Of a stretch of 11,171 nt of DNA, positions 1 to 6,506 are shown one piece after another. The DNA is taken from assembly GCA_938039795.1 (NCBI GenBank), contig CALHWU010000087.1, positions 1 to 11,171 of the forward strand, written 5' to 3'. The DNA is from an uncultured Muribaculaceae bacterium. Lineage in GTDB: Bacteria > Bacteroidota > Bacteroidia > Bacteroidales > Muribaculaceae. The notes beneath the pieces were generated by a model, which saw only the letters and a list, made by a program, of their open reading frames with translations, searched no databases and had not been told where the DNA came from. Positions within the stretch are counted from its first letter, which is position 1, and every line of letters starts with the position of its first letter. The position numbers and the translations under genes were made by a program.

Positions 1-163
1 AATTTCAAATCGTTGCGCACCAAAATCGGCTATAACAAATTGAATTTCAATAATTCCAAAGAACTCTTATGATTTTTTAGTGGACACTAATGATGATAAA
101 TATGAAATGAAAGATATGAAAGGACAAATTTATGAGATAAAATGTTCTGCATTGGGATTATAA
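1..163 (+). pseudogene. 3' fragment of an unknown gene, probably frameshifted
   Basis: Two short open stretches join here. Frame 1 is open from base 1 and stops at 70-72. Frame 2 is open from 44 and stops at 161-163, ending in residues like YDFLVDTNDDKYEMK and GQIYEIKCSALGL. Neither has a convincing start. Switching from frame 1 to frame 2 near the short A-run at 58-62 gives one continuous C-terminal tail of about 53 residues. I read this as the end of a gene that begins left of the window and carries a frameshift. It could also be a chance open frame in AT-rich DNA. No family is recognised. Confidence 0.25.
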
Positions 164-201
164 TCATCAGACAGTATAAACTATAATTTAAGTCAGTTAT
201 T

Positions 202-780
202 ATGGATGTAAAAACTAGGCAAAAATTGGCAGAGCAAAATTTACAAAAGATGGACAAAGCGACCGATGCGTCTCTGTCAAGAACACCTGCAATAAGGATT
301 GTAGACGGATGTCGCAGATGGTTGGAAGACGCTCAAATCGTTGAATTCGCTGAGCCGCATTTCAAGGGTAAAAACGCAGAATTCTCGATTAAGAATCAAT
401 CAGGACAAAGCATTTGGTTCACTCAACTCTCAAGAGTGGCAAGGGCCGAAGATATGAAAACGGCGATGTACAGCACTATAAAGTTCAAAGATAGAAATGA
501 GTGCCGTATTTCTGACCAATTCAGGCATGCATCTGAATTTTGGGAAGCAGTGAGAGGCAAATGCTTCAAAGTGAGAATAATGGGAAGCGGCTTCGTAGTA
601 AACAATAAAGATCCAAAGGCTACCATGCTAATGAATGGCTCTGCTACGACGTTGCATAACAATCTCAATGCCGAGCAAAAAGTTTTCGATTATGTGAGGA
701 AGTGTCTCGAAAACGGTCAAGACGATGAAGTCAAAGGCATGATTGTCCAGTATAAAATTTATGCTCTGACAGAAATATAG
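202..780 (+). CDS. hypothetical protein, 192 residues
   Basis: This is an open frame with normal-looking composition. A charged N-terminal helix (about residues 1-25) precedes a mixed region with alternating hydrophobic residues that suggests beta structure (about 45-145), then a helical C-terminus (about 155-190). There is no signal peptide, membrane segment or recognisable catalytic motif, so it is probably cytoplasmic. The ATG at 202 is the first start after an in-frame break and has no clear Shine-Dalgarno sequence, as is usual in Bacteroidetes. No TAnnTTTG promoter is visible upstream. The gene is AT-rich compared with the GH92 genes, which fits an acquired region. I do not recognise the family. 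Its place after a broken gene end would fit an immunity or accessory gene left behind, but nothing shows this directly. Confidence 0.6.
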   Translation: MDVKTRQKLAEQNLQKMDKATDASLSRTPAIRIVDGCRRWLEDAQIVEFAEPHFKGKNAEFSIKNQSGQSIWFTQLSRVARAEDMKTAMYSTIKFKDRNECRISDQFRHASEFWEAVRGKCFKVRIMGSGFVVNNKDPKATMLMNGSATTLHNNLNAEQKVFDYVRKCLENGQDDEVKGMIVQYKIYALTEI

Positions 781-805
781 TGCTATATTATTGCGACTTA
801 AAGGA

Positions 806-907
806 ATGCATCAGATTCTTTGTTCCGGCCTTCCTGATATAGAATGGTCAGGTCTGATAACTGAAGAGGATTGGAAAAGCCATTATGCGCAAAAGAAAGG
901 TCGTTAA
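806..907 (+). CDS. possible small ORF, 33 residues
   Basis: ATG at 806, TAA at 905-907, overlapping the next gene's start by 23 bases in another frame. The product includes CSGLPDIEWSGLITEEDW and a basic end, with protein-like composition. It is too short to judge. It could be a leader peptide translationally coupled to the transglutaminase-like gene, the remnant of a lost gene, or chance. Confidence 0.25.
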   Translation: MHQILCSGLPDIEWSGLITEEDWKSHYAQKKGR

Positions 908-1424
908 AGTATTGGTGACGGCACTGATCTGTGTGGGATGTGCAGTATTCCTTGTCTCTCAAATCAAATTAGAGAAAGAAAGAGACAGGGATATGGCGGC
1001 ATACGTTCTCTCGGCAGAGCTGAAAAAGCGGGTGGAAGAGGCGTGTGACGGCACTGATAATCCTCGGGATATTATCGAGAACTGTTCGGAGATGGCTTGC
1101 GGCATGCTGGCGTTTTCCGCTAAAAACCATATCGCCGAAGGCAAAGCGAATTGTGTCGGGTATGCTCAACTGACGGCCGCCATCATCAATCATGCGTTCC
1201 AGACCAAGCAGCTTCCGTATTATGCTAACCCCGTTGTCGGTAAAGTGTATCTTTTCGGAATAGATCTGAATAATGTTGCTCAGAAGATTCTCCCTGACAA
1301 ATACAGGCCGTTTTTCAAAGATCATGACTTTGTAGAGATAAATCTTGGTGAGAGAATAATCTATAAAGACACCTCATTGCAGGACTTTTCGGGGCTGAAT
1401 TTCACTCAAACTCCAGATCTATGA
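885..1424 (+). CDS. membrane-anchored transglutaminase-like cysteine protein
   Basis: 179 residues. A basic start and hydrophobic segment (about residues 6-26) give either an uncleaved anchor or a signal peptide. The VGC at 17-19 is a poor lipobox. The body carries the order typical of the transglutaminase/cysteine-protease fold: Cys in GKANCVGYAQ (C90) at the start of a helix, His in KDHDFVEI (H147) on a strand, and Asp in YKDTSLQDF (D162). The family includes peptidases and amidases acting on proteins or peptidoglycan peptides; the substrate here is unknown. The predicted site is the periplasm, or the outer face of the inner membrane. The stop overlaps the start of the L,D-transpeptidase gene by 4 bp (ATGA), so the two are probably translated together and act in the same compartment. 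The triad assignment comes from motif order and is an inference. Confidence 0.7.
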   Translation: MRKRKVVKVLVTALICVGCAVFLVSQIKLEKERDRDMAAYVLSAELKKRVEEACDGTDNPRDIIENCSEMACGMLAFSAKNHIAEGKANCVGYAQLTAAIINHAFQTKQLPYYANPVVGKVYLFGIDLNNVAQKILPDKYRPFFKDHDFVEINLGERIIYKDTSLQDFSGLNFTQTPDL

Positions 1425-2035
1425 AAAAAGTGTTGAAGCGCCTCGCTGTTCTATCAGTTGGCTTGTTAGTTCTCTTTGCCACGTCAGTGGCTTGGGGACG
1501 GTCTGGTGAGACTTCTATAAACTCAGACTTATGCTCTGAGTTGAAGGAGTACTGCAAAAGAAACGGACTTGATACATGCTATTGTATTGTAGTAGATTTT
1601 TCTATCTATTCTGGGAAGGAAAGACTATTTATAGTTGACATCAACAATAATAGAATTGATGTATCTGGTCTATGCGCGCATGGTATAGGAAAAAGCTTTG
1701 ACTGTGCTTTTAAGCCTGAATTCAGTAATGAAATTGGTAGTAACCTATCAAGTCTTGGACATTACAAGCTTGGTGTGTCAAGGAAAACTTTCAAGTACAA
1801 TCTTAATGCGATTGAACTTCACGGGTTGGATCTTACAAATTCGAATGCTTATGCAAGAGGAATACTTATACATAACGGATTGCCTGACGTTTCTATAGTT
1901 GGCCTTCCATGTTTGCCGTTAAGTCAGGGATGTTTTACAGTCTCAGATAATACGCTTGACGTTATTCTTAACGTGAAGGGAGATGCTAAAAAACCTGTTC
2001 TTTTATATGCTACCGATAAGAATATTTTCAATTAA
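1421..2035 (+). CDS. YkuD-type L,D-transpeptidase catalytic domain protein (murein cross-linking)
   Basis: 204 residues with an N-terminal signal peptide (about 1-26, ending TSVAWG). Features resemble the Bacteroidetes/proteobacterial YkuD_2 type: a GHYKLG segment (113-118), a long ELHGLD..NSNAYARGILIHNG stretch containing H151, and the SQGC signature with the likely catalytic C171. L,D-transpeptidases use this Cys to form 3-3 cross-links in peptidoglycan or to attach proteins to it, in the periplasm. The protein is cysteine-rich (C38, C45, C53, C55, C85, C95, C164, C171), and some of these may form disulfides. It is 4 bp coupled to the transglutaminase-like gene upstream. A repeat palindrome starts on the last base of its stop codon. 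The family call is fairly secure; the physiological substrate is not. Confidence 0.78.
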   Translation: MKKVLKRLAVLSVGLLVLFATSVAWGRSGETSINSDLCSELKEYCKRNGLDTCYCIVVDFSIYSGKERLFIVDINNNRIDVSGLCAHGIGKSFDCAFKPEFSNEIGSNLSSLGHYKLGVSRKTFKYNLNAIELHGLDLTNSNAYARGILIHNGLPDVSIVGLPCLPLSQGCFTVSDNTLDVILNVKGDAKKPVLLYATDKNIFN

Positions 2036-2114
2036 CTCATGTCATGAGTAATCATCCATTTGCCTGTCAGTGGATGTTCTGAGCTATAAATGACAGATTA
2101 TGAAAGTTCAGAGA
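2036..2114 (+). repeat. intergenic repeat, copy A, headed by a palindrome
   Basis: This segment aligns with 3200-3279 at roughly two-thirds identity by eye. The longest shared blocks are CATGAGTAATC, TTTGCCTGT and AAAGTTCA. It opens with the perfect inverted repeat ACTCATG-T-CATGAGT (2035-2049), starting in the stop codon of the transpeptidase gene. The repeat includes the ATG of the following broken small gene, so it is probably a 5' untranslated region with its start codon. Either the palindrome or the TTTG could be an operator or promoter element. Confidence 0.6.
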
Positions 2115-2270
2115 ACCTCTTTCTCTTTTGCAGGCGTTCTTAAGAGGTAAACTAATCCAACTCCTAAAAATCTAAAAACTGTAAACGACTACATAACGAA
2201 ACTGGGTGGAGATCCAATTGAATTAATCAACGGGGAATTGGTAATACCGATTCCTGTAACATATAAATAA
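2100..2270 (+). pseudogene. small gene interrupted by one in-frame stop
   Basis: ATG at 2100 opens a 16-residue frame (MKVQRTSFSFAGVLKR) that stops at TAA 2148-2150. The same frame then runs on without interruption for 39 more residues, including LKTVNDYITKLGGDPIELIN and ending VIPIPVTYK, to TAA at 2268-2270. The next ORF starts one base later. The simplest reading is a 56-codon gene with a nonsense mutation, where one base change would restore it. No family is recognised. The degenerate copy at 3263 begins with the same start region, which supports that this ATG belonged to a real gene. Confidence 0.45.
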
Positions 2271-2271
2271 T

Positions 2272-2457
2272 ATGGGAATTTTACGTTTAACTCCAGAAAA
2301 ATCAAAGGAACTGCTGGAGCAGGCAAAAAAAGCGTATGAATATCATCTAAAAAACTGCGAGCAAGAAAAGAATGATAATCACAAGCCGACTGATACCGAA
2401 GGGGATCTGTGTGAACCTGTTCGGGACGTTTTGGACGAGAGATCCAAGCTGGATTGA
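2272..2457 (+). CDS. possible small helical protein, 61 residues
   Basis: ATG at 2272 lies one base after the stop of the broken small gene. Residues 1-35 look like a charged amphipathic helix (TPEKSKELLEQAKKAYEYHL). The last 86 bases overlap the start of the HExxH gene in another frame, where the other frame is clearly the better coding one. So either this is a short real protein whose tail extends into its neighbour, or the 3' end was altered. There are no motifs. It probably belongs to the same transcription unit as its neighbours. Confidence 0.35.
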   Translation: MGILRLTPEKSKELLEQAKKAYEYHLKNCEQEKNDNHKPTDTEGDLCEPVRDVLDERSKLD

Positions 2458-2695
2458 TAAGTATGTAATCAATCATGAGCGAATCCACACTGCACAGCAG
2501 CGTGAACTGCTCTTCGTGCCGTTTTATATCCTCTACCTGATAGAATTATGTATACGCCGGTTGCAATACAGCAGCTGGAAAGAGGCATACTATAATATCT
2601 CGTTTGAAAGAGAGGCGTATACATACGGAAGGGATCTCACTTATCTCCGAAAGCGGCCCTACTACTCCTGGATCCGCTTCTTATTCCAACGATGA
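2372..2695 (+). CDS. mini HExxH protein, probable zinc-metalloprotease-like family
   Basis: 107 residues. The N-terminus (RLIPKGICVNLFG, 6-18) is followed by INHERIHTAQQREL, containing the zinc-binding pattern H35-E36-x-x-H39. A hydrophobic segment follows (48-60, FVPFYILYLIELC), then NISFEREAY, in which E79 or E81 could be the third metal ligand, and a basic C-terminus. This layout recalls a stripped-down M48/M56-type gluzincin, and I know similar small conserved proteins from Bacteroidetes. Activity is unproven and the protein may be inactive. It probably associates with the inner membrane. It overlaps the upstream 61-residue ORF and its stop overlaps the start of the following broken frame (ATGA). 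A decayed partial copy lies at 3288-3387. Confidence 0.68.
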   Translation: MIITSRLIPKGICVNLFGTFWTRDPSWIDKYVINHERIHTAQQRELLFVPFYILYLIELCIRRLQYSSWKEAYYNISFEREAYTYGRDLTYLRKRPYYSWIRFLFQR

Positions 2696-2901
2696 ATGCG
2701 GAAAACAATCCAGATCAAGGATTGGTTGGGATTTATTATGACTGATCAGAAAATATCTCCAAAATGGTCAAAAGCAGTGTGAAAACACTATGTAGGCTGA
2801 TGTAGACAATGATATGACTACTTTTTAAGTTTATTGTCGACTGGAACAAGGCTGTCAAGTGGCTTAGCAGAATGCGACTGTCGTTGGCGGCTGAGGAATA
2901 G
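2692..2901 (+). pseudogene. decayed small gene with three in-frame stops
   Basis: An ATG overlapping the stop of the HExxH gene begins MNAENNPDQGLVGIYYD, then stops at TGA 2743-2745. The same frame continues with further stops at 2803-2805 (TAG) and 2815-2817 (TGA), and then FKFIVDWNKAVKWLSRMRL up to TAG 2899-2901. The ATGA coupling and protein-like stretches between the stops suggest a former gene of about 69 codons. No family is recognised. The frame could be coincidental. Confidence 0.35.
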
Positions 2902-2934
2902 GAAATACAATGTATAATCAAACAAATAAAAATA

Positions 2935-3192
2935 ATGAAAGGAACCGTACCAATAGCTAGTGAGAATCCTCGCCGACCTATTACATGGGATGATATAGAA
3001 CGTTATTTTGTACCTGTAGACTATTCTCCTTATCGTAAGGTCTTAAATCTTCCAGAAGATTTCACTAAAGAAGACTTAGAAGAATCTTATAAGAAAGCAA
3101 GAATAAAGTATCATCCTGATAAGCCTGATGGTGATAAGGAAACATTTCAGTTATCAATTGAAGCTTATTTAAAGCTTAAGGAGTTATTATAG
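2935..3192 (+). CDS. standalone J-domain (DnaJ-like) protein, 85 residues
   Basis: After about 30 unrelated residues (rich in Pro and aromatic residues, with PITWDDIERYFVP), residues about 32-82 form a J-domain: YRKVLNL at its start, a helix EDLEESYKKARIKY, the diagnostic HPD tripeptide at H60-P61-D62, and a second helix ETFQLSIEAYLKLKELL. J-domains stimulate the ATPase of a DnaK-type Hsp70. There is no G/F region, zinc finger or substrate domain, so the protein is much shorter than DnaJ or CbpA. The first 30 residues may direct the target. It is AT-rich and lies in the same direction as the small genes upstream. A copy of the intergenic repeat begins 7 bases after its stop. Such mini J-proteins occur in phages and accessory regions, but the partner here is unknown. 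Confidence 0.75.
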   Translation: MKGTVPIASENPRRPITWDDIERYFVPVDYSPYRKVLNLPEDFTKEDLEESYKKARIKYHPDKPDGDKETFQLSIEAYLKLKELL

Positions 3193-3199
3193 TATAAAT

Positions 3200-3279
3200 C
3201 ACATGTACATGAGTAATCTCTCTTTTGCCTGTTAAATTAAGTTTTGGGATATAATTGATATAATGCTAAAGTTCACAGA
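3200..3279 (+). repeat. intergenic repeat, copy B, headed by a palindrome
   Basis: Second copy of the element at 2036-2114. It has a palindromic head, CATGTACATG (3202-3211), the shared blocks CATGAGTAATC, TTTGCCTGT and AAAGTTCA, and an ATG at 3263 aligned with the ATG at 2100. Two inserted bases after that ATG shift the reading frame relative to copy A. It lies just after the J-domain gene, as copy A lies just after the transpeptidase gene. Confidence 0.6.
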
Positions 3280-3287
3280 CACTCCGG

Positions 3288-3387
3288 CATTCGGGAGAGA
3301 TGGAGTGGCGTATAAAGATCTTACTTGTCTCAATAAACGATCTCACTACTCCTGGATCCACCTCTTATCTTATCCCGACGATGAAGC
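3288..3387 (+). pseudogene. decayed 3' end of a second mini HExxH gene
   Basis: The DNA aligns with the last quarter of the HExxH gene (about 2608-2698). Shared blocks are GGCGTATA, GATCT, a perfect 16-base match CACTACTCCTGGATCC apart from its first base, and CGACGATGAA in place of the original end. In one frame it reads AYKDLTCLNKRSHYSWIHLL against AYTYGRDLTYLRKRPYYSWI. The HExxH half is missing, so the copy is dead. The open frame from 3263 to 3445 is only a fusion of repeat B, this remnant and unrelated sequence. I see nothing recognisable from 3388 to 3512. Confidence 0.6.
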
Positions 3388-3512
3388 ATGGTTCCTCTCA
3401 AAAGGCATCAGTTCTTTGGGGATGAAGCGATGTGTCGAACGGTGAGTCGTGGATCGGCGATAGCAGGCAAAAGCGCATTTTCGTAAGCGATGTATTAAGG
3501 CGGGAAGCCACT

Positions 3513-4016
3513 TTACAGTCCGAAAGCAGGCGAGTAGTGGACTGTGCCTGATGGAATCGGGTGATTCAGGGGACAAACCATATAATATTCCTGCGGCACA
3601 TCAAATGGCGGCGCTATCCCATAGCCTGATGCCGGGAGATAACCGCTCATAGAGTAATAGTCGGGAGAGCCGAGAACCACACAACATGAAAAACCGGCCT
3701 TACGGGCTATGTGATGACCGGTCGCTATCAGCGTCTTGCCGATACCTTGGCTCTGAAACTCAGGAAGCACTGCCAATGGGGCCAGCGCTATGGCCTCGGA
3801 CGTCGCGATGCGTATCCTGGAAAACATGGCGTATCCGGCGATACGGCCATCCACTTCTGCCACAAGCGAGAGCTCGGGGACGTATTCATCCGTACGGCGC
3901 AGTCGGTCAATCAGATTATACTCATCGCCATCTGTATGCTCTGCACCGGCAAAAGATCTCTTCACAACCGAACGGATCTCATCGTAGTCACATTCTTGTT
4001 CCGGTCTGATTATCAT
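3513..4016 (-). CDS. GNAT family N-acetyltransferase (YhbS/COG3153-like)
   Basis: 167 residues, a normal length for a single GNAT domain, which moves an acetyl group from acetyl-CoA to an amine of a small molecule or protein in the cytoplasm. The N-terminus MIIRPEQECDYDEI is the usual first strand and helix. Motif A runs from APLAVLPEFQSQGIGKTLI, with the CoA-pyrophosphate loop Q88-S-Q-G-I-G93. VLGSPDYYSMSGY (114-126) is the motif B region typical of the YhbS type. The substrate cannot be told. The ATG at 4016 is preceded, 38 bases away, by a good Bacteroidetes promoter on the minus strand. The gene is transcribed away from the GH92 operon. Its composition lies between the AT-rich left part and the GC-rich GH92 genes. 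Confidence 0.88.
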   Translation of the reverse strand: MIIRPEQECDYDEIRSVVKRSFAGAEHTDGDEYNLIDRLRRTDEYVPELSLVAEVDGRIAGYAMFSRIRIATSEAIALAPLAVLPEFQSQGIGKTLIATGHHIARKAGFSCCVVLGSPDYYSMSGYLPASGYGIAPPFDVPQEYYMVCPLNHPIPSGTVHYSPAFGL

Positions 4017-4053
4017 GTTGTCTTTTTGCTTAATCAGTCATATATCCTGCCTG

Positions 4054-4085
4054 CAAAAATAATAAAATATCAATAATGTCATCAA
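4054..4085 (-). promoter_or_regulatory. Bacteroidetes-type promoter for the GNAT gene
   Basis: On the minus strand, TTG (complement of 4083-4085) is followed after 21 bases by TATTTTTG (complement of 4054-4061), matching the TTG / TAnnTTTG consensus. Transcription would start near 4047, giving a leader of about 30 bases. Confidence 0.6.
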
Positions 4086-4166
4086 TAAATTCACGGCGAA
4101 ACGTGCGTGCAGTTCTTGATTTTGCTTTCTAATAGTCCGGCAAAAAACTTTTAGGTGGTAGTTAAG

Positions 4167-4197
4167 TTGCAGGGTGGCGCGGAATTTTGTAACTTTG
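4167..4197 (+). promoter_or_regulatory. Bacteroidetes-type promoter for the GH92 operon
   Basis: TTG at 4167-4169, a 20-base spacer, and TAACTTTG at 4190-4197 fit the consensus exactly. Transcription would start near 4203. This excludes the upstream in-frame GTG at 4155 as the start of the first GH92 gene and supports ATG 4239. Confidence 0.75.
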
Positions 4198-4238
4198 GGG
4201 AAATTAACCTGAAAAACAAAATCCATAATCAACCAGAT

Positions 4239-6506
4239 ATGCTGAAACTGCGAACAAAAGCCATGGCCGCCATACTGACGTTAGGCATGGCAGGTGTGGC
4301 ATCGGCCGAGGATTACACGGGCTACGTGAATCCTTTCGTCGGCACGACCAATTTCGGCACCACAAATCCCGGAGCCATAGTGCCTAACGGTATGATGTCG
4401 GTGGTGCCTTTCAACGTGATGGGCTCTTCGGAGAACGTGTATGACAAGGATGCACGATGGTGGTCGACCCCTTATGAATTTAACAACAAGTTTTTCACCG
4501 GATATGCCCATGTGACGCTCAGCGGAGTGGGCTGTCCCGAACTGGGTTCGCTCCTGACGATGGCCACCACCGGCGATCTGGAGCCGGACTATCACAAATA
4601 CGGCTCTACATATACCGAGGAGACCGCCACGCCGGGCTTTTACGGCAACCGCCTGACGAAATACGACATACTGACCGAGGTGACGGCTACAAAGCGCAGC
4701 TCGGCCGAGCGATATACATTCCCCGGCGGACGAGGCAACATACTGATCAATCTCGGCGAGGGACTGACCAATGAGAGCGGCGCCACGGTGCGCCGGGTGA
4801 GCCCGACTGAGATCGAGGGCTCGAAACTGATGGGTACGTTCTGCTACAATGCCCAGGCAGTGTTCCCGATCTATTTCGTGATGCGCGTCAGCAAGGTTCC
4901 CTCGTCGCAGGGCTACTGGAAGATGCAGCGCAAGATGGAGGGGCCTGAGGCCGCATGGGATCCCGACAACGGCCGGTACAAGCTCTATACGAAGTATGGC
5001 CGCGAGCTGTCGGGCGACGACATCGGCTACTGGTACACCTATGATGACCTCAAGCCTGGAGAGCAGATAGAGGTCAGGATGGGCGTATCGTTCGTGTCGA
5101 TAGCCAATGCCCGCGAGAATCTCGACAAGGAGCAGGCCGGACTGACCTTCGACCGGATAGCCGCCAATGCCAAAAAGACCTGGAACGACGATCTGGGACG
5201 GATCCGCGTGAAAGGTGGCACCGACGAGCAGAAGCGGGTGTTCTACACCGGGCTTTATCACGCCCTGATCCATCCCAACGTGCTCAACGACGTCAACGGC
5301 CAGTATCCCAAGATGGAGAGCGCCGAAAACGGCCACGCTGACTATGACCGCTACACCGTGTTCTCGCTCTGGGACACCTACCGCAACCTTCACCAGCTGA
5401 TGACGCTCGTCTATCCGGAGCGTCAGCTCGACATGGTGCGCTCGATGGTCGACATGTCGAAGGAGTGGGGATGGCTGCCGAAATGGGAGCTGTATGGCCG
5501 CGAAACCTTCACTATGGAGGGCGACCCGTCGCTCCCGGTGATAGTGGACACATGGCGCAAGGGGCTGACACAGTTTGATATGGACGCCGCCTACGAGGCC
5601 ATGAAACGCTCGGCCACGACACAGGGCAAGGACAATCCGATGCGTCCCGACATCGACATGTATCTTGAGAAGGCTTACGTGCCGCTCGGAGCATATTCGG
5701 GCGACATGTCGGGCGACAACTCCGTATCCCACGCACTGGAGTATTATGTGGCCGACGCCGCACTGGCATGGCTCGCAGAGCAGCGGGGCGACACCGAGCT
5801 TGCCCGTCAGCTGCGCCAGCGTTCGCTCGGCTACAAGAACTATTATTCGAAGGAGAGCGGCACACTGCGGCCGAAACTCGCCGACGGCACTTTCCTCACT
5901 CCGTTCAATCCGCGTCAGGGCGAGAATTTCGAGGTCGTTCCCGGATTCCACGAGGGCAGCGCATGGAACTATACTTTCTTCGTGCCCCACGATGTGGAGG
6001 GGCTCGCCAAGCTGATGGGGGGCAAGCGCAAGTTTGTCGACAAGCTTCAGATGGTGATGGACAGCGCTCTCTATGATCCCGCCAACGAGCCCGATATCGC
6101 CTACCCGTATCTCTTCAGCCGTTTCGGCGGAGAGGAGTGGCGCACCCAGAAGGAGGTCAGCCGTCTGCTCGGCAAATATTTCACCACAAAGCCCGACGGC
6201 ATACCGGGCAATGACGATACAGGCACCATGTCGGGCTGGGCCATCTTCTCGATGATGGGGCTCTATCCCGACTGCCCGGGCGAGCCGTTCTACACGCTGA
6301 CGTCGCCCGTCTTCGACGAGGTGGAGATCGATCTCCCCGAGGGCCGCAGGCTCACGATCGAGGCCGAGCGCACTTCTCCCTCCGATATCTATATCCAGTC
6401 GATGAGCCTCGGCGGCAAGCCTCTCAAGAAATACCGCGTCAGCCACGACGAGCTTCTCAAGGGCGGAAAACTCAACTTCAAACTCGGAGCAAACCCAAAG
6501 AAATGA
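4239..6506 (+). CDS. GH92 family alpha-mannosidase, secreted
   Basis: 755 residues, the usual length for GH92, a Ca2+-dependent inverting exo-alpha-mannosidase family that trims N-glycans and mannans. A type I signal peptide (1-23, ending GVASA) precedes YVNPFVGT, the normal start of the N-terminal beta-sandwich. The (alpha/alpha)6 catalytic domain follows, with FSLWDTYR (375-382), HEGSAWNYTFFVPHD, whose E572 matches the family's general acid, ANEPDIAYPYLF (615-626), and GNDDTGTMSGW, with D659/D660 in the general base region. All key residues are present. The segment around NEP lacks the HGNEPSHH form seen in the next gene, so its linkage preference probably differs. The ATG is chosen because the promoter lies just upstream and because it yields a clean signal peptide. 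It is the first gene of a two-gene operon, with a 4-bp ATGA overlap. No SusC/SusD or regulator is in the window. Confidence 0.95.
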   Translation: MLKLRTKAMAAILTLGMAGVASAEDYTGYVNPFVGTTNFGTTNPGAIVPNGMMSVVPFNVMGSSENVYDKDARWWSTPYEFNNKFFTGYAHVTLSGVGCPELGSLLTMATTGDLEPDYHKYGSTYTEETATPGFYGNRLTKYDILTEVTATKRSSAERYTFPGGRGNILINLGEGLTNESGATVRRVSPTEIEGSKLMGTFCYNAQAVFPIYFVMRVSKVPSSQGYWKMQRKMEGPEAAWDPDNGRYKLYTKYGRELSGDDIGYWYTYDDLKPGEQIEVRMGVSFVSIANARENLDKEQAGLTFDRIAANAKKTWNDDLGRIRVKGGTDEQKRVFYTGLYHALIHPNVLNDVNGQYPKMESAENGHADYDRYTVFSLWDTYRNLHQLMTLVYPERQLDMVRSMVDMSKEWGWLPKWELYGRETFTMEGDPSLPVIVDTWRKGLTQFDMDAAYEAMKRSATTQGKDNPMRPDIDMYLEKAYVPLGAYSGDMSGDNSVSHALEYYVADAALAWLAEQRGDTELARQLRQRSLGYKNYYSKESGTLRPKLADGTFLTPFNPRQGENFEVVPGFHEGSAWNYTFFVPHDVEGLAKLMGGKRKFVDKLQMVMDSALYDPANEPDIAYPYLFSRFGGEEWRTQKEVSRLLGKYFTTKPDGIPGNDDTGTMSGWAIFSMMGLYPDCPGEPFYTLTSPVFDEVEIDLPEGRRLTIEAERTSPSDIYIQSMSLGGKPLKKYRVSHDELLKGGKLNFKLGANPKK

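Noticed and set aside
4155..4238. An upstream in-frame GTG start (4155) for the first GH92 gene.
   Set aside because: The promoter boxes at 4167-4197 lie inside this extension, so it would not be transcribed. ATG 4239 gives a proper signal peptide.
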